64,000 nt of DNA from Coturnix japonica (GCF_001577835.2 NC_029516.1:70191221-70255220); one strand, 5' to 3'; positions 1-12,724 are shown, counted from the first letter of the stretch. The notes: generated by a model from the sequence alone, not told the origin. Program-made: numbers and translations.

Positions 1-3000
1 AAACATACATTGTAAATGGCATTTCTTTATTTGTAACAGTCCACTTGACATCTGCTCTAAACTTTAAGGGCACTGTTTGAGTACAGTTAAAATTTATTGC
101 AAACACTTGTTTCTAAAATACTATAAGCTGAAGTTCAAATTACTGTGATGCTTTTCGTAGACTGAGTTTGTGTTAAAGAGAAATCAAGTTTCCTTCCTAA
201 GTGGTCCAAAAATGCTAAGACTTTATGTAAATTATTGCGAATTGTTAAATGGCTTAGTAGGTGATGTCAAAAAGGTTTCCTTTTGTTCATACCTTATAAC
301 TTTGACCCATATAGGCATTCTTGTGAAAAGCGGTTTCTTGGGAGAAAATTCACCCTTTTGATTCAAACAGCCATGAGACTACATAAGTAATGGCTGTAAT
401 CAGAGCACCAACTAAACTTCTTCAGTATGATATTCCCATCTGTTTCAAAGTAAAGTATTTTGAGGAGCACAAAGCAGGAAAATAAATGAGTAAATTTTAT
501 CCTAGTGTAATAAAGAAGCATACAAAGGAGACTTACCAACCACTGTCAGACGAGTGCCCTGTCCGAAGCTCAGTGGTGAGTTTGCACAGTATTTTGAAGA
601 AGTACCAGAATTGTCTGCCACTATCAACAGCACATAAAACCTCTGTGGTATCAGGATATATCATATCTTGTGCTAGATCATACACAGGAGGGACCTTTCT
701 GCTCTCATCTGTATTAGAGAGAAAAAAAAGTACTTTTTGCAGGAATATATGAAATATTACTTCATGAGGTTCTGTATCCAGCAAACTCAGTCTATGTAGG
801 AGGGAACTCTTTTCATTTCTGTATCCTGCTTCTCAGCATTACTTTCAGAATTCAATCTGAGGCATCTTTTGTAAAACAAAAATAACAAAAAAACCCCACA
901 ACTTTCTGCTTCAGTGAATCTCTCCTCTTTCTGCCATCACTAAGCTTTGCTAATGAAGAGTTGAATTTTGAATGCACCTGCCCAGCACTTATTTCCCTCA
1001 ACTTCCCTCCTGCCTAATTTTCATACAGCCATTTAATGCCTTTTTACAAAAACAAAACAAAACAACAACAACAACAAAAAAACCCACCACACATATTTGT
1101 TAAAAGTACAGGCTTCTTGTCCTCATCTGGTACTGCTTCTAGGGTCCCAGCAACAAACTCTGCTGGAAACCAGTCCATACTACATCCAAATGAGTATACT
1201 GCTGGATATATTTTCGAAAGGATAATGTGGGAGTGGGGATTAGATGTAGTTGCCATTCTTGTAGCTCTCTTCCTAGAAGTTTCTTATTTGACTTAGTGCT
1301 TTTTTTTTTTTTTTTTTTCCCAGCAAGAACAGTGTTGTAAACCTGTCAAAACTGCTTTGTTTTGTTTTTCTTGTGATAATATTGTATTCATCCTTCCTCA
1401 AGCCTCAGCCAGACAGAATCTTAAAGGGCTGTGTGTGAGAGCAGATAGATACTGCTTGAAGAAGTATGGTTCCCATGTGGCCATTAACTATTGATTGAAA
1501 ACCTGCCAATTTCTGTATGAATGGTGTACTCTCATGGTGGAAATATCTATAGATCAATGACGGAATAAGCAAAATGTTTCTTCTACTTACACAGGTTGCA
1601 GTGAAGTCTAGACTACAAATCTTCCCATGTGAAGAAAAATAAGAACACTGACAGGATTTCATATATCAAAAGATATTCATATTGGTGACTTCTGGGTACC
1701 TAGAGGAGAGTGTTCTCTATCTTTTGTCCATCCATTCTGGCTGAGTGTACCCCTCAGGAGCAACAGTTTACTCTTTTGGAAGAGTGTTTCTGTAAAAGCT
1801 TTCAAAAAAATGCAACAGACTTTTCTGCCCGTGTTCTTATGATGACTGAACATGATGCTTCCTTCACGTCTCCATTGAGAGACCAAGGAAAAATTTTAGA
1901 AAATACTTATAAGTCTGTGCTTATACTGACTGTGCTATGGAAAATAAATGGTCTTGACTGGGTGACAGTGTTTCAAAGACAGCTGTTGGGATTGAGGTGC
2001 TTCTATTTCCCTGCATTCTGAATTGTACTGTGCTATTTGTCTCTTCCAACTCAATACCACTGAGCAATCCAATCTTGTATATGTATCTGGTAAGAAGCAG
2101 GAAGAATGCTGTGACAGACTGAAAACTAGAAAACACAGATGTGTATGAGCATACCAAACAGATGCTAAATACCAGTAACAGCACAGGTGCACTAAAACAG
2201 ATTATTACACTTGCTGTCATGGGGTAATTTAGGGATAAGGTAATCACAAGAAGAAAACACCATCAAATGACATAGTATCTGAAATAAATTTACCAGTGTA
2301 TTAGAATGGCTATGACAGCTGGCCAGAAGCTTTTATCCTAAGGTTTCTGACACGCACATACATATATACTCTGTGCAGCAAACAGAAGTCAGACTCACCA
2401 GTACAAATTGTGGCCAGCAACCTGGACTTGGGTAAACAAGGCATTCGCTCTTTGGTGTTTCTATGTCCTTTGAAGTCACCTGGCTTACAACGCACAAATC
2501 AGGATCAGTTGTTATGTTGTTATATTGTTGGATATTCATTAATGTGTTTACCTGAAGGAACTCTTGTCTCAGCTGTTCACTGTTTTCTGGCTTAGATGGC
2601 TGGCCTAAGTCAAAACTGGCCTCCTTACTCATGCCTCACTAGTCTGACCTCTTTGATTTTATCCATATCTGAAGCCAATTCACATTTTTTTACCTAGGTT
2701 GCTATTACTTTCCAGCTTGCCACTATTATATGTAACTAGGCTGAAAACTTTTTAACAGTTTTGGTGGATGCAGCCTGAAAATCTTACCCATAACTCCGAT
2801 CTGTATTTTGGTTCTCTGTATGAACCACCTACATTCCTCTAAGAGCAGGAGAAATGTAGACAAAGTCACATTTTATCTGAGTGGTAATTTTAGGCAAGCT
2901 TCACACTGATGCTTTCTGATTGAGTCTGAGAGTGCCAATAGGTGCAGTGTACCTGATCAATTTAACTTTGAACCTCAGACTCCAACCTTTGTACATGAGA

Positions 3001-3065
3001 CCAGGATATCCATTTAAGATTAGACCTTCAGTTCTTGTGTGAGCTATGTTGATCCTTGACCCTGC
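1..3065. other. No gene recognised
   Basis: I see only short chance open frames without domains, splice context or a family match. A T-rich homopolymer lies near 1300-1319. This is 3-prime of the C-beta gene (which reads on the minus strand), where a receptor enhancer could lie, but no motif decides it. Confidence 0.5.
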
Positions 3066-3138
3066 CTGATCAGGGGAGTTGAACTAACTGATCTCTGGAG
3101 ATTTCTTCCAACCTCGATCATTTTGTGATTCTGTGAAT
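3066..3138 (+). repeat. CR1 LINE 3-prime tail fragment
   Basis: The stretch has the end typical of CR1: a GTTGAACTA...GATCTCTGGAG...TTCCAACC core followed by a TTGTGATTCTGTGA terminal repeat. It is short and diverged, so an old 5-prime-truncated copy. Confidence 0.7.
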
Positions 3139-5299
3139 CCACATTGTATCCTTCTTTCCAGTCCTGTCTCTGAACTACTGCCTATACTATTCCTGTCCTC
3201 TTTTGCTCCTGACTCGATATCCTGAATTTATTCATGATCTGATTCACTGTTCGCCTTTCTTGGAACTCTACCTGGTGTGTGCAGGTGCTGTGAGATCATG
3301 TCCTCTAAAGTGAAAACACTGCCTGAGTTATGGTCACCCTTGGTTCCCGGCTTCCTTTCCCAACTAGCCCTTGTGGTTCCGTGTCAGTTTCTCAGACAGC
3401 TAATAATGCCTAGTAGTAAGACATGGAAGCCAAAGCTACAGAATGATGAGGGGCTTCAGCAGGGAATTAAATTTCTCAGGAGTCTTCAGATGTTTCACAG
3501 AGAAGTGGCTCAGAATGAGCTTCAAACACGATCTTTAGTAGGAATGATTTATGCAAACACTTGATACAAAACCAAGCAATAGAATGAAGTAAATTTAAAT
3601 AAGATGTGAGAGGTTTTTTCACGGTGTAGGAGCACAGCAATCTGTCTGGAAAGAGATTAACATGAATTAATGCTTGGGAGCTAATTATCTCTGGACTGAA
3701 ATAAGGTATTACTCAAGGTCTACTCAAAAATGAAGGTGCTGAGCTATTGCAATAAATTACCAAGAAGGAAGGTGTTTTCCTTAAAATTTTAACTAAAAGT
3801 CTCCCACTGTATTCTCCTGGGGAAACTGACATGTCCTTTCTTGGACAGGTACACTCTTAGCTGAGTGAAGAACCAGCCAGATTATTGGGCCCAGAGAGCT
3901 GCAATGAACAGTTAAAGCCAGCTGGCAAGCAGCCATGAGTGGTTTTCTTCAGGTGTTGGTATTGGGGCTTTTTTGTCATATCAAACAATCTTTACTTCAG
4001 CATACGAATTTTATTTTTTCTCCAATTCTCTCTCCCACTCTCACTGCTGGGAGGAGTGAGCAAACACTTGTTTGGTGCTTATCTGCCTGCCACAGCAGCC
4101 AGTCATGCAAATTAACACAAGGAGAAAAACTTAGCACCATGCAAGCACAAACATGAACAGCTGCATCACCCTTTTCTTCTCTGGCTGATCAGGATAGTCA
4201 CTATAGACAATGTGAATCCCTCCAGTAGCTGACCTTAGACACTCAGGCTATTCAGGAGCTGGCCCTAAACTTTTGGTCTCCTCACATGCTTGTAGTAGGA
4301 GATATGAAACCCTGAAGACTAAAGCCTCATTCTGCTTCCTTGACCAGACCCTCCATCCCTTTCACAGATATAAAATTTCAGTTCTGTTCAACCCTCCCCA
4401 ACCACCCAACCACCCCCCCAGGAAACACAAACACACAGGGACCTACACGTATGCACTATCAGTCTCCCGGCAACTGACCTCGGACATAGTCTGCTTGGTA
4501 GCTGTTCCTGGATCTTCACTCTCCCAGTCACTGACAGTGAGACACACAAGCTTCTGAAGCTTGGAACCCCTCTTTATTTACTCACAAATATCACAGTGGA
4601 TGCACACAATATCAGCAGTGGATGAGCCTTCTAATATTCACATCACAGATAGGCTGTTCCTCTCAGTATTGACATTGAATGTATTTCAGTGTGAATACTT
4701 TATAATACTAATTGTCACTGAAAACTATAGTGTAGAATGATATTGCAACAAAATATCAAGTTTGGAAAAAACACTTAGGCTTCTTGAATGTGGTGAAACT
4801 TGAATTTTATTCCTAATTTAAGGAGCTGACACCTCTGCGTGGCAAGAAGGTGTTTAAAAGCTACAACAGATATTACCTTGTATGTCCATGGGAAATCTGG
4901 CAGTGATTAAAGCAAAGCAGAAAGAACAGCAGAGAACTGAGAAACGTGAAGAAAGAGGATATTAAGAAGCTTGGACTCTTTTCTACAGAAAAGAAAAAAG
5001 TAGAATTTGCTGTTTTCCTGTTGATGCAATGGATAAGATGATCCACTTATTCTTTATATAGCTTGCCACGAGCCTAAATGAAAACAAAGCAGAATAAACA
5101 ATTAAGCAAGAACATGGTGAAATAATAGTCCAAAATTACAACTGCCTGTACTGTTGTGTTTCCTCAGAGCATGCAAAAAAAAAAAAAGAGCAAGTCAAGT
5201 TGATGGGACCATGCTCTTTTCAGTGTCATGCAGCAATAGAAAAAAGGGGCAAGGGACAGAAACTGGAACATAAGAAGTTCCATATAAATAAAAGGAAGA
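3139..5299. other. No gene recognised
   Basis: Only short chance open frames were found, none with a recognisable domain. A C-rich stretch lies at about 4395-4425. Confidence 0.5.
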
Positions 5300-5417
5300 A
5301 GACTTGCCTGGACACTTTCCTATGCAACCTACTGTAGGGAACATGCTTTAGCAGGAGGCTGATATCCAGAGGTTCCTTTCAACCCCTACAACTACGTGAC
5401 ACTGTGATTCTGTGAAG
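5300..5417 (+). repeat. CR1 LINE 3-prime tail fragment
   Basis: The stretch shows the CR1 end (CCTTTCAACCCC...GTGATTCTGTGAA) and the upstream TGGACACTTTCCTATGCAAC motif seen in bird CR1 3-prime regions. Confidence 0.65.
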
Positions 5418-5521
5418 CGGTAGCTCCAAGCCTTCATCCTTTCTTAGTAGCAAGAACATACCTTGCTACAAAAGTACCCGTACATATTATTTACTTACAT
5501 ACAGAGTTAATAGCTTTACAA

Positions 5522-5578
<57 letters not shown>
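5522..5578. repeat. (TAA)n microsatellite
   Basis: About 57 bases of nearly perfect TAA/AAT triplet repeat. It would be length-polymorphic. Confidence 0.97.
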
Positions 5579-5579
<1 letters not shown>

Positions 5580-5646
5580 TCACAGTTGATCATGACCCAG
5601 TAATATACTTTGTCATATAGGCTTCAAAAAGGAGGAAAAACAAGTC

Positions 5647-5775
5647 TTGAAAATAACTGGAGCTGTGCTCGTACTCTTAACTCTATTATGTCCCTTCTCC
5701 AACACAATTCCCAGTCCACTTTTAAAAGAAGTTGGTGCTGAAGCTTCCACTACTCTTACCAGAAATATCTATCAG
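5647..5775 (+). other. Secreted-leader-like reading frame, possible exon relic
   Basis: The frame reads KITGAVLVLLTLLCPFSNT, a good hydrophobic signal-peptide core, then continues to CAG followed by GTATTT, a possible splice donor. The codon before KITG is TTG rather than ATG, so as it stands there is no normal vertebrate start. The leader is reminiscent of Kazal-type inhibitor (SPINK) leaders, but no Kazal cysteine pattern follows in the next few hundred bases, so this is only a resemblance. It may be a decayed first exon or chance. It lies 3-prime of C-beta on the opposite strand. Confidence 0.2.
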
Positions 5776-5849
5776 GTATTTGAAATGATTACAGATAAAA
5801 AGTATTTTATGTCTGTTACTAGCTACTTAAAATTCTCATCTGAAAGGTG

Positions 5850-6182
5850 CTTACAGTGAGAGTGGGGCAGGTCTCTTCTCACTGGTGACAGGTGACAGGA
5901 CAAGGGGAAATGGCCTCAGGTTGCGGCAATGTAAGTTTAGGTTGGATGTTAGGAAACACTTCTTTACAGAAAGGGTAGTTAAACACTGGAATAGGCTCCC
6001 CAGGGAGGTGGTTGAGTTGCTGGCCCAAGATGTGTTTAAGAGCCATTTGGATGTGGTGCTCAGNNNNNNNNNNNNNNNNNNNNATGATTTAGCAGAGGGT
6101 TGTTAGAGGTAGGGTAATACGGTTAGGCTGCAGTTGGACTTGATGATCAGGTCTTTTTCAACCTGAGTAATTCTATGATTCT
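5850..6182 (+). repeat. CR1 LINE 3-prime end, interrupted by a gap
   Basis: Shows the CR1 3-prime region: GGGGAAATGGCCTCAGGTT, GTTAGGAAACACTTCTTTAC, AACACTGGAATAGGCTCCCC, and the terminal TCTATGATTCTATG repeat. A 20-N gap lies inside it. The full end is present, so this is a 5-prime-truncated insertion. Confidence 0.93.
6064..6083. other. Assembly gap (20 N)
   Basis: A run of N inside a CR1 element; the true missing length is unknown. Confidence 0.99.
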
Positions 6183-6440
6183 ATGTACCCCATTCACTGT
6201 ATGTATCTCCTCAAAACCCTTGATTTCTACTTTTGCAGAAGGCAAATTTCCCTTTTCAGTGATTACAAAAAGCATGATGTATCTGACATTTCCTTTCTTT
6301 ACTTTCTGGAGAAGCTGTGCTTACTATTCCTTCTCTTTTTCCATATGTTTTCAGCAATAATTTCTCTGCTGGACAGCATGAATTATGTTTGAGGTCTGGA
6401 AAAACTGTAACAGAAAACTTACTGCTTGTGATTTTTTGAA

Positions 6441-9400
6441 CTAGCCCAGAAAAATCTGTAAAGAATAAAGGGAACATAAACCCTGAGCTGATCCACCAAT
6501 ACTTATACTAGCGAACAAGCCCAGCCTGAAAGTGGCACATCAGCCTACCTTGGCTGTCCATGTCAGAGCGCACACCAAAATTGCATAGAGGAAGGCTTTG
6601 CCACACAGAATGAGGTAAGTGAGTTTCATAGAATTCCCATACCGCAAGTAGGACTCTGCAAAACAAATGTAATTTGCGTATTAAATTATCAGCATTGGGA
6701 GTGATTTGATACAATGTACCAGAAATACTTGAAATTACAGTCAAATGAGTGGCTCTGCTGATATCTAAGATAGCACAGAATGGGAAATAATATTATGATT
6801 CAAAGAACAAAAAGAGAAAGCAATCCTAGAAAAGACATAGACTAGCTTTATGGTAAGAAACTATGTTCTGATTGGGAATGTTTAACCTCTGTGTTACCAC
6901 ACCACATAAAAATAAATGTAGGCTGGTCTTGTAAATCCCCCTTAGGAACCTGAATTAAGTTGAGTTACAAGATACAGATTTTTCACTTGTTAGTGTTAAT
7001 GAATGCTGTTGTGTCAGGTAAGTTTCACACAGCACAGAATAACACGGCATCTGGCCTTTTATTTTTACAGCTTTCTTATCTTGCCTGATGAATCTGGTAG
7101 TCTTCTATGATGGAATGGCAGCATCAGTGGATGAGGAAATGGTGATGGATGTCATCTTCCTGGACTTCTCCAAAGCCTTTGACATGGTTCCTCACCACAT
7201 AAATTGGAGAGGCATGAATTTGAAAGATGGACCATTCGATGGATTAAGAATTGCTTGGATGGTCACAGCCAAAGGGATGTAATTGATGGTTCTGTGTTGT
7301 GGTAGAGGCTGGTCACAAGTAGTGTCCCCCAAGAGTCAGTCTTGGGACTGGCACTCATCAATATCTTTATCAGTGACACAGATGATGGTATCGAGTGCAT
7401 CCTCAGCAGCTTTGCAGATGACACCAAGCTGAGCAATGTGGTTGATACAGTAGGGGGAAAGGTAGCCACCAAGAGGGATCTGGCCAGGCTGGAGAAGTGG
7501 GCCCAGGTGAACTTAATGAGATCCAAAAAGGCCTTTGTGAGGCCCAGTTTGGAATACTGCAACTAGGCCCGAGGCCACCAGAACAAGAATGACACTGAAC
7601 TCTTGGAACAGATCCAGAGGAGGGTGTCTCTGATCATCTTAGAATGATCAGAGGGCTGGAACATCTCTCCCATGAGAGATGTTAAGCTTGGAGAGGACTC
7701 TGGGGAGACCTCACTGTGGTTTGACAGTACTTGAAGGGAGCATACAAACAGGAGAGGGAATGACTGTTTTCATGGGTGGATAGTGATAGGACATGGGTGA
7801 ATGGTTTTAAACTAAGATGGGAGATTTAGGTTAGATATTAGGAGTAAGTTTTTCACTCAGAGGGTGGTGATTCACTGGAGCATGTTGTCCAGAGGTTATG
7901 GATGCCCCATCCCTGGATGCATTCAAGGCCAGACTGGATGAAGCTCTGGGCATCCTGGTCTTCTGGTTGGTGAATATGCACATGGCAGGGAGGCTGAAAC
8001 TAGATGAGCTTTGAAATCCTTTTCAACCCAGGTCGCTCTATGATTCTATGATTTTCAATTTCAATGTCATAATCACTTGGCTAGTATGACTTTGTTTTCT
8101 TTCATGGATGAACAATCGGCTAAAAAAAAAGGCAAACAAGAAGCTTTCCTACAGAAGGCGATGTTGAAGACTGGAGGAGACAGAAAGAGCAAGCGACAGC
8201 ACAGAAAGGTTCCACATTTTCTTCTGTTATTTCAAAAAGTAAATGTAGATAAGAGCTGTACAGAGTGCAGCTCCAACCCTCACCATGTTTTGTTTTTGTT
8301 TTTTAATAACAGAGGTGTCACTCAGTCCTGAAAGGATAAGTTAATCTTCTAGTAGAAAGAAATTTCATGTATATCTCTCACCTCTTACACTTACCATCAG
8401 TAAAACTGAAATTGAAATATAGATGTTTATGTCTTTGAGAAAGTGAGAAGGCACACATACCTTTAGTAAGCATGCATCCTGAAAGAGAAACAAGAACATA
8501 AAGTCACATTTCTTTTTAATGTGAACACATATTTTTGACATTTCAGTTTACAGTATTTATTTTACTATACTATGTATTTTTTATTTTACATTAGTATATA
8601 TTTTATTATACATATCACTATGCTCTTATGCTAAGAAAATTTGAATAGAGCACTGAAAATCTATATATAGAGATAATATTGTAGATACATGGTGCTGTGA
8701 ATATGAAGACATATACAAATACCCGTATAATTACAAATATATCTGTGTCATGAACAAACTGGTGTATAGAAATAAATAGCCTATATCCTTTTTTACCTCT
8801 TTCAACTCATTTCTAACTCATATGCTGTAACACTAGAATGTGATATAAAGCATGGCAATAATAGCAGGATGGCAAAGTCTCTGACTACAGCAAATGAGGA
8901 CAAGCCCAAATGCAGCAGCCATAGACACAGAAACAAAGGAAGAACATTTGCTTACCTTTGGAAGGCCTCAGGTAGGCAGGGATCTCCAGTGAGATACCCT
9001 CACCTCCACTGCCAACCCTTAAACGAGGTCATGGAATGGGGTGGATCCTGGCTCCCCTCCTTCCAGTCACTCAAGTGTATTGTATGCAACTGAGCACCTG
9101 TGGTTTAGCCCTGCATTCCTACCACAAGCTCAGTCACTGTTTCAAGCCATAACTTAGCATTTCCACTATGTAAATCACAGTGATACTCTTTTGTTTGTCA
9201 CTCACCAGTATCACCATAGATGAATTTGTGTATTGATTCCAGTGTTTTATTCTTAAAAAAATTGGCAATACACTCAAAACGATTCAGAGGATTGAACCAC
9301 TCTTGGGCTGAGATTCTCAGTCTGCTGGTCAATGCATAAGTGCTCCCATTTGATGTGGAAGTCTCATCTGTTCCCACTCCTTCTGTTCTCTTCACACCAT

Positions 9401-9541
9401 TCACCTTCCAGACTAAATTGAGGTTATCAGGGTAGAAACCAGAGGCCAGGCATACCAGCGTGGCCTTGTTCTTCTGTTGAATCTCTTGCTTTGATGGTGA
9501 AAAGATGGCCACAGCTGGTGGTCTGATTTCATCGTTTTTCC
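6441..9541 (-). CDS. TRBC: T-cell receptor beta constant region (C-beta)
   Basis: Encodes the membrane-proximal Ig-like domain, hinge, transmembrane segment and tail of the TCR beta chain, which pairs with alpha and binds CD3. Exon 1 (9206-9541, 336 nt) follows a TTTCAG acceptor and encodes an Ig C1 domain beginning [18 protein letters not shown], with both Ig cysteines (VCLASGFYP and FECIANFF). Exon 2 (8461-8478) is 18 nt, encoding CMLTK with the likely interchain cysteine. Exon 3 (6549-6655, 107 nt) encodes the transmembrane helix ([20 protein letters not shown]) with the lysine used for CD3 assembly. Exons of 18 and 107 nt equal the mammalian sizes, and phases join cleanly. The last exon is tentative: a CTTTACAG acceptor before 6455 gives IFLG then stop at 6441; another acceptor near 6400 is possible. 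I saw no AATAAA on this strand nearby. Intron 2 holds a CR1. The sequence is very close to remembered chicken C-beta. Confidence 0.94.
7077..8055 (+). repeat. CR1 LINE fragment with reverse-transcriptase remnant (in C-beta intron 2)
   Basis: The sequence encodes part of the CR1 reverse transcriptase ([16 protein letters not shown], then [15 protein letters not shown] and SFADDTKLS) and ends in the standard TCTATGATTCTATGATT tail. It is about 1 kb, 5-prime truncated, with several frame breaks. It lies in the long C-beta intron, opposite to that gene. Confidence 0.95.
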
Positions 9542-11359
9542 CTGAAACAGTAAGGTAGAAAGTAACATAGCTCAGAGCCTTCATTACTCTTCTCAGCCAG
9601 CAATCCCTTGTAACCATGCATTTTTTTGGGCTGTGTGGCTGGCCTGTTAATAAATTCCTAGTAGACAGATAGTTATCTGTAATACAGGTATAAACAAGGG
9701 AAGTGCAAAAAACATTAGGTGCACAGTAATATTAACACTCTAGCAGCACAAATGCAGTACTATTTGCATTCCTCATGTTTCTATCTGAACAGAACAGTTG
9801 ATAGGAAGCTGAGCAAACAAACTGGCAGAAAAGTACTGAGTAGGCCCGTATTTGTGATGTTGTACTAGGAGATAATAATAATAATAAATCTTCAGCTGAC
9901 CATGGCACATTCCTGGGATTATAGTAAGACATGATGGTTATTGCTGTTTTCAAAACTATACTTCCATGTAATACCTTACTTGTAGCCCAAGGTATGATAT
10001 GATCTGAAAGGAAAGAGTTATTCACTCTCACTGTTTGAATTAATTAACATTTTAGGTACATAATCTAAAACTGACTGGGACAAATTTAGCTTTAGTTCTT
10101 AACTTACTATCCTACTTTAAGACTGTGAATTATTGCTTTGTGTCATTTATTATTTAGAATATCCTCAGAATGAGAAAACCTCATATCAGACTTTACAAAA
10201 TAAAATACAGTTTTATACACTCACACATAAAAAATGTTCCATGTCCTAGATGATCCATGTCCTTATGTGTACACAACATGTACAGTCAAAAAGGAACTAA
10301 AAGGCTACAGTAAGATGCTACTTGCAAAGCAGTAACCCTAAAATCAAACCTTTAATATTTTTATGTTATATTTCACATATATTCACACATATTCATGAAG
10401 TGAATTATGGACAAAGATAAAACTTTACTTTTTCTATGTGATGGCATTATAGATTGTGGATGCTTTTTATGACCATTCCCTTTTTTCTAGAGTGGACACA
10501 TAAATAAAAAGAGTTCTATATCTTGCACAGACCTTGATCCCATAAAGCCTCAGTATTTTCTTTTAACTGTTAGCCTTAATCATGATTGTCAGTGTTTACT
10601 CCACAAAGAACCTTCGTCCCCTCTGTGAATATATATGAGCTCATACAGATCTCAGAAGAGGTATTAATAGTAATGTGTCTTCATAGTCAATTCACCAGAA
10701 AATTTTGAACTCCTCTGCTTCCATTCCAGCTGACACAAACTAAGGTTGATTACTTTTACTGCTCTCTCCCAGCACCTGGCTGTATCTTCGTTGTTTATTT
10801 TAGCTCTTAATGTATCTCTAGCATAACATCAGTGTGGTGGCTTATGAGTGAAGACATGGAAATAGATGAAGAAAACACAAGATAATAGTGAGAGAGGTTA
10901 AAAAACAAAACAAACAAACAAACAAACAAAAAACGAAGAGGAAAGTTGTGAAAAAGGCTTACAGAAAGAACTGAAGTAAAAAGAATAGAAAAAACCCAAC
11001 CAAACTTAGCCAGAGGATTAGCACATATAAAATGGAATAAGGAGACTGATGCAAGCAAGAATAGAGACAATCACAAAATGTTGTCAACAGCCCATTCTGT
11101 TCTGATCGTCCATGTTGGTCATAAATTGCTGATGCAATACTTAACCACTCACATGCATAAATGCATGTATGCCCTCATCTCAAAGAAAACATCACAGTTC
11201 TTCCATTCCATTCTCATGGTAGCTTTCGTGATTTCTCGTTATCTTTAACCCCTTCTCTCATTTGAAAATCATCTACGTATATACTATATATTATTAACAC
11301 AAGGAAAATTTTCAAATGTCCTTCACATTAAGCACTTGGGCAAAATCACAGCAGCTTGT
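9542..11359 (-). other. J-to-C-beta intron, no further J seen
   Basis: This is the intron spliced out between the J segments and C-beta. I scanned the minus strand for the FGxGT codon pattern and found none here. An ATTTGCAT octamer (9762-9769) is present, as in many immune-gene control regions, but alone it proves nothing. Confidence 0.6.
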
Positions 11360-11412
11360 GCATAACTTTGATTACAGTGCCAACTCCAAATATAACTGGT
11401 GCAGTTAAAAAG
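11360..11412 (-). pseudogene. Probable J-beta segment relic
   Basis: The minus strand reads APVIFGVGTVIKVM, carrying the J hallmark FGxGT. A 12-bp-spacer signal lies in the right place: a weak heptamer (11413-11419, rc AGCTTTG), spacer 11420-11431, and nonamer (11432-11440, rc GGTTATAAA). Where the functional J has its GTAAG donor, this copy reads ACAAG, so it could not splice to C in the usual way. With the poor heptamer, it is most likely a dead J. Chance occurrence is possible but made less likely by the correctly spaced nonamer and the position between the good J and C. Confidence 0.45.
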
Positions 11413-12273
11413 CAAAGCTGTACATCATCAGTTTATAACCCACAAAGTCCTTGTTTTGCCCTTGTCAGTCACTAAGTTCCTTAGGATGGGAATATTAAAA
11501 GGAATATATTCCGGCATGTATTTCTATAGTTTGCTATCAGAGCTTGTAGTGGCAGATGGAAAAAGTAGTTTTACTCGGGGATTCCAAAATGCCCAACAGA
11601 TCAGGTAGTCAATGTTAAACTCTTTTCTGCGAGAGGAGAAGGCTGAAAAAGTAAATGGAGAAAAATAGAAAGAATAGAGGAGAATAGTGCACTTTTCCTG
11701 CTCAGAAAAGTGAGAGAAAGAGAACATAGATGTTTTAAAAATCAGAAACAGTGAAAAAGAAAGCTAAATGGAGCCAGTGTCCCAGTGCAACTTCAAGCAG
11801 CCTGCTTAACATCTATGGTGAGAGAAGCAAAGTACCAGCAATATGCTCCTTCCCTGCCGTATTCAGCAGCCACAAGAATATGAACAGTGAGCATGGTCAT
11901 ACCTCCTAAATGTTGCTTTTGATTGATACGCAGTAAGACAGAAGAACTCACAAAACATGCAGACCAAAGAAGAAACTGTTTTCTTGGACAATGGGAGCAG
12001 AGTTCTTTTTTCCATTTCTCTGACCTTGAAGCTTTCAGTCAGGGAAGACAGAGCAGCACAAGTCAAAGCTAAAAAGGATCTTAAAATCAGTGCCTGCAAA
12101 CCCTATGCTTCCATATCCATCTTCCTTATTTTTTGTTTGTTTGGGTTTTTTTTCCTAATAAACAACCTATAAAACATCTGTCCTATCCTTGTGAATGGGG
12201 GAAAAATTATCATTATTCTGCTGTCCCCTAAAACAGTCTCACATATACTACAGAGATCTGACTTTTGACTTAC

Positions 12274-12322
12274 CTATTACTGTGAGTTTTGTCCCAGTGC
12301 CAAAGACCAGTCTGTCATAATT
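12274..12322 (-). CDS. TRBJ: T-cell receptor beta joining segment (J-beta)
   Basis: A 49-nt segment encoding NYDRLVFGTGTKLTVI plus one base, with the J signature FGTGT and a GTAAG splice donor at 12273. The trailing single base joins in phase to the first two bases of C-beta exon 1 to give glycine. RAG joins this segment to D in developing T cells, completing CDR3 and framework 4. It is the only clean J I could find between D and C. Confidence 0.93.
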
Positions 12323-12350
12323 CACACTATTTTGCAGCTGCATTAAAACC
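12323..12350 (-). promoter_or_regulatory. J-beta 12-bp recombination signal
   Basis: Read on the minus strand: nonamer GGTTTTAAT (12342-12350), 12-bp spacer (12330-12341), heptamer TAGTGTG (12323-12329) directly next to the J. The terminal GTG of the heptamer, the part most needed for cleavage, is kept. Confidence 0.92.
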
Positions 12351-12724
12351 TCTCTGCTACTGTTCATTCTCTGAGCAAAGCTTCTGGACTAACCCTCCCT
12401 CATGTGGTACCAGTAGACAGTGAAACTCAAAGTACATTATTTTATGGTCTCCTAGGAAATAAAGGTCTGTAAAGGAACAATAATTGCATCTGTCTATCTA
12501 ACCTGGTGAGACAAGTCCCAGGAATTCCTCTACTAGAGGAATGTATTTATTATCACATTGTATTTTAAAAAAAATTAATTAATCAATCACCTCAAATTAA
12601 GGGCCTCCATTTTTCCTATGGAGACAGAACTGGATCACTTGAAAATTCTTTTTTCTCTGAAGTGAATGACCTGGTATAAAAGCACAAGGCATCTGTTCTT
12701 CTAATTCCAGGAACAATAGTAATG

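Noticed and set aside
5522-5578. A CRISPR-like or other spaced repeat array
   Set aside because: It is a simple TAA microsatellite, and the genome is vertebrate.
9732-10031. A 99-residue minus-strand frame with an acceptor-like TTTCAG and a GTAAG nearby
   Set aside because: It has no FGxG motif or known domain and sits in the J-C intron; most likely chance.
11570-11640. A possible extra J (TTTTGGAATCCCC on the minus strand)
   Set aside because: The FG frame meets a stop at once and no 12-bp signal is in place.
12360-12430. A V-like fragment (FTVYWYH) upstream of J
   Set aside because: Only a few residues, with no cysteines and no recombination signal; chance.
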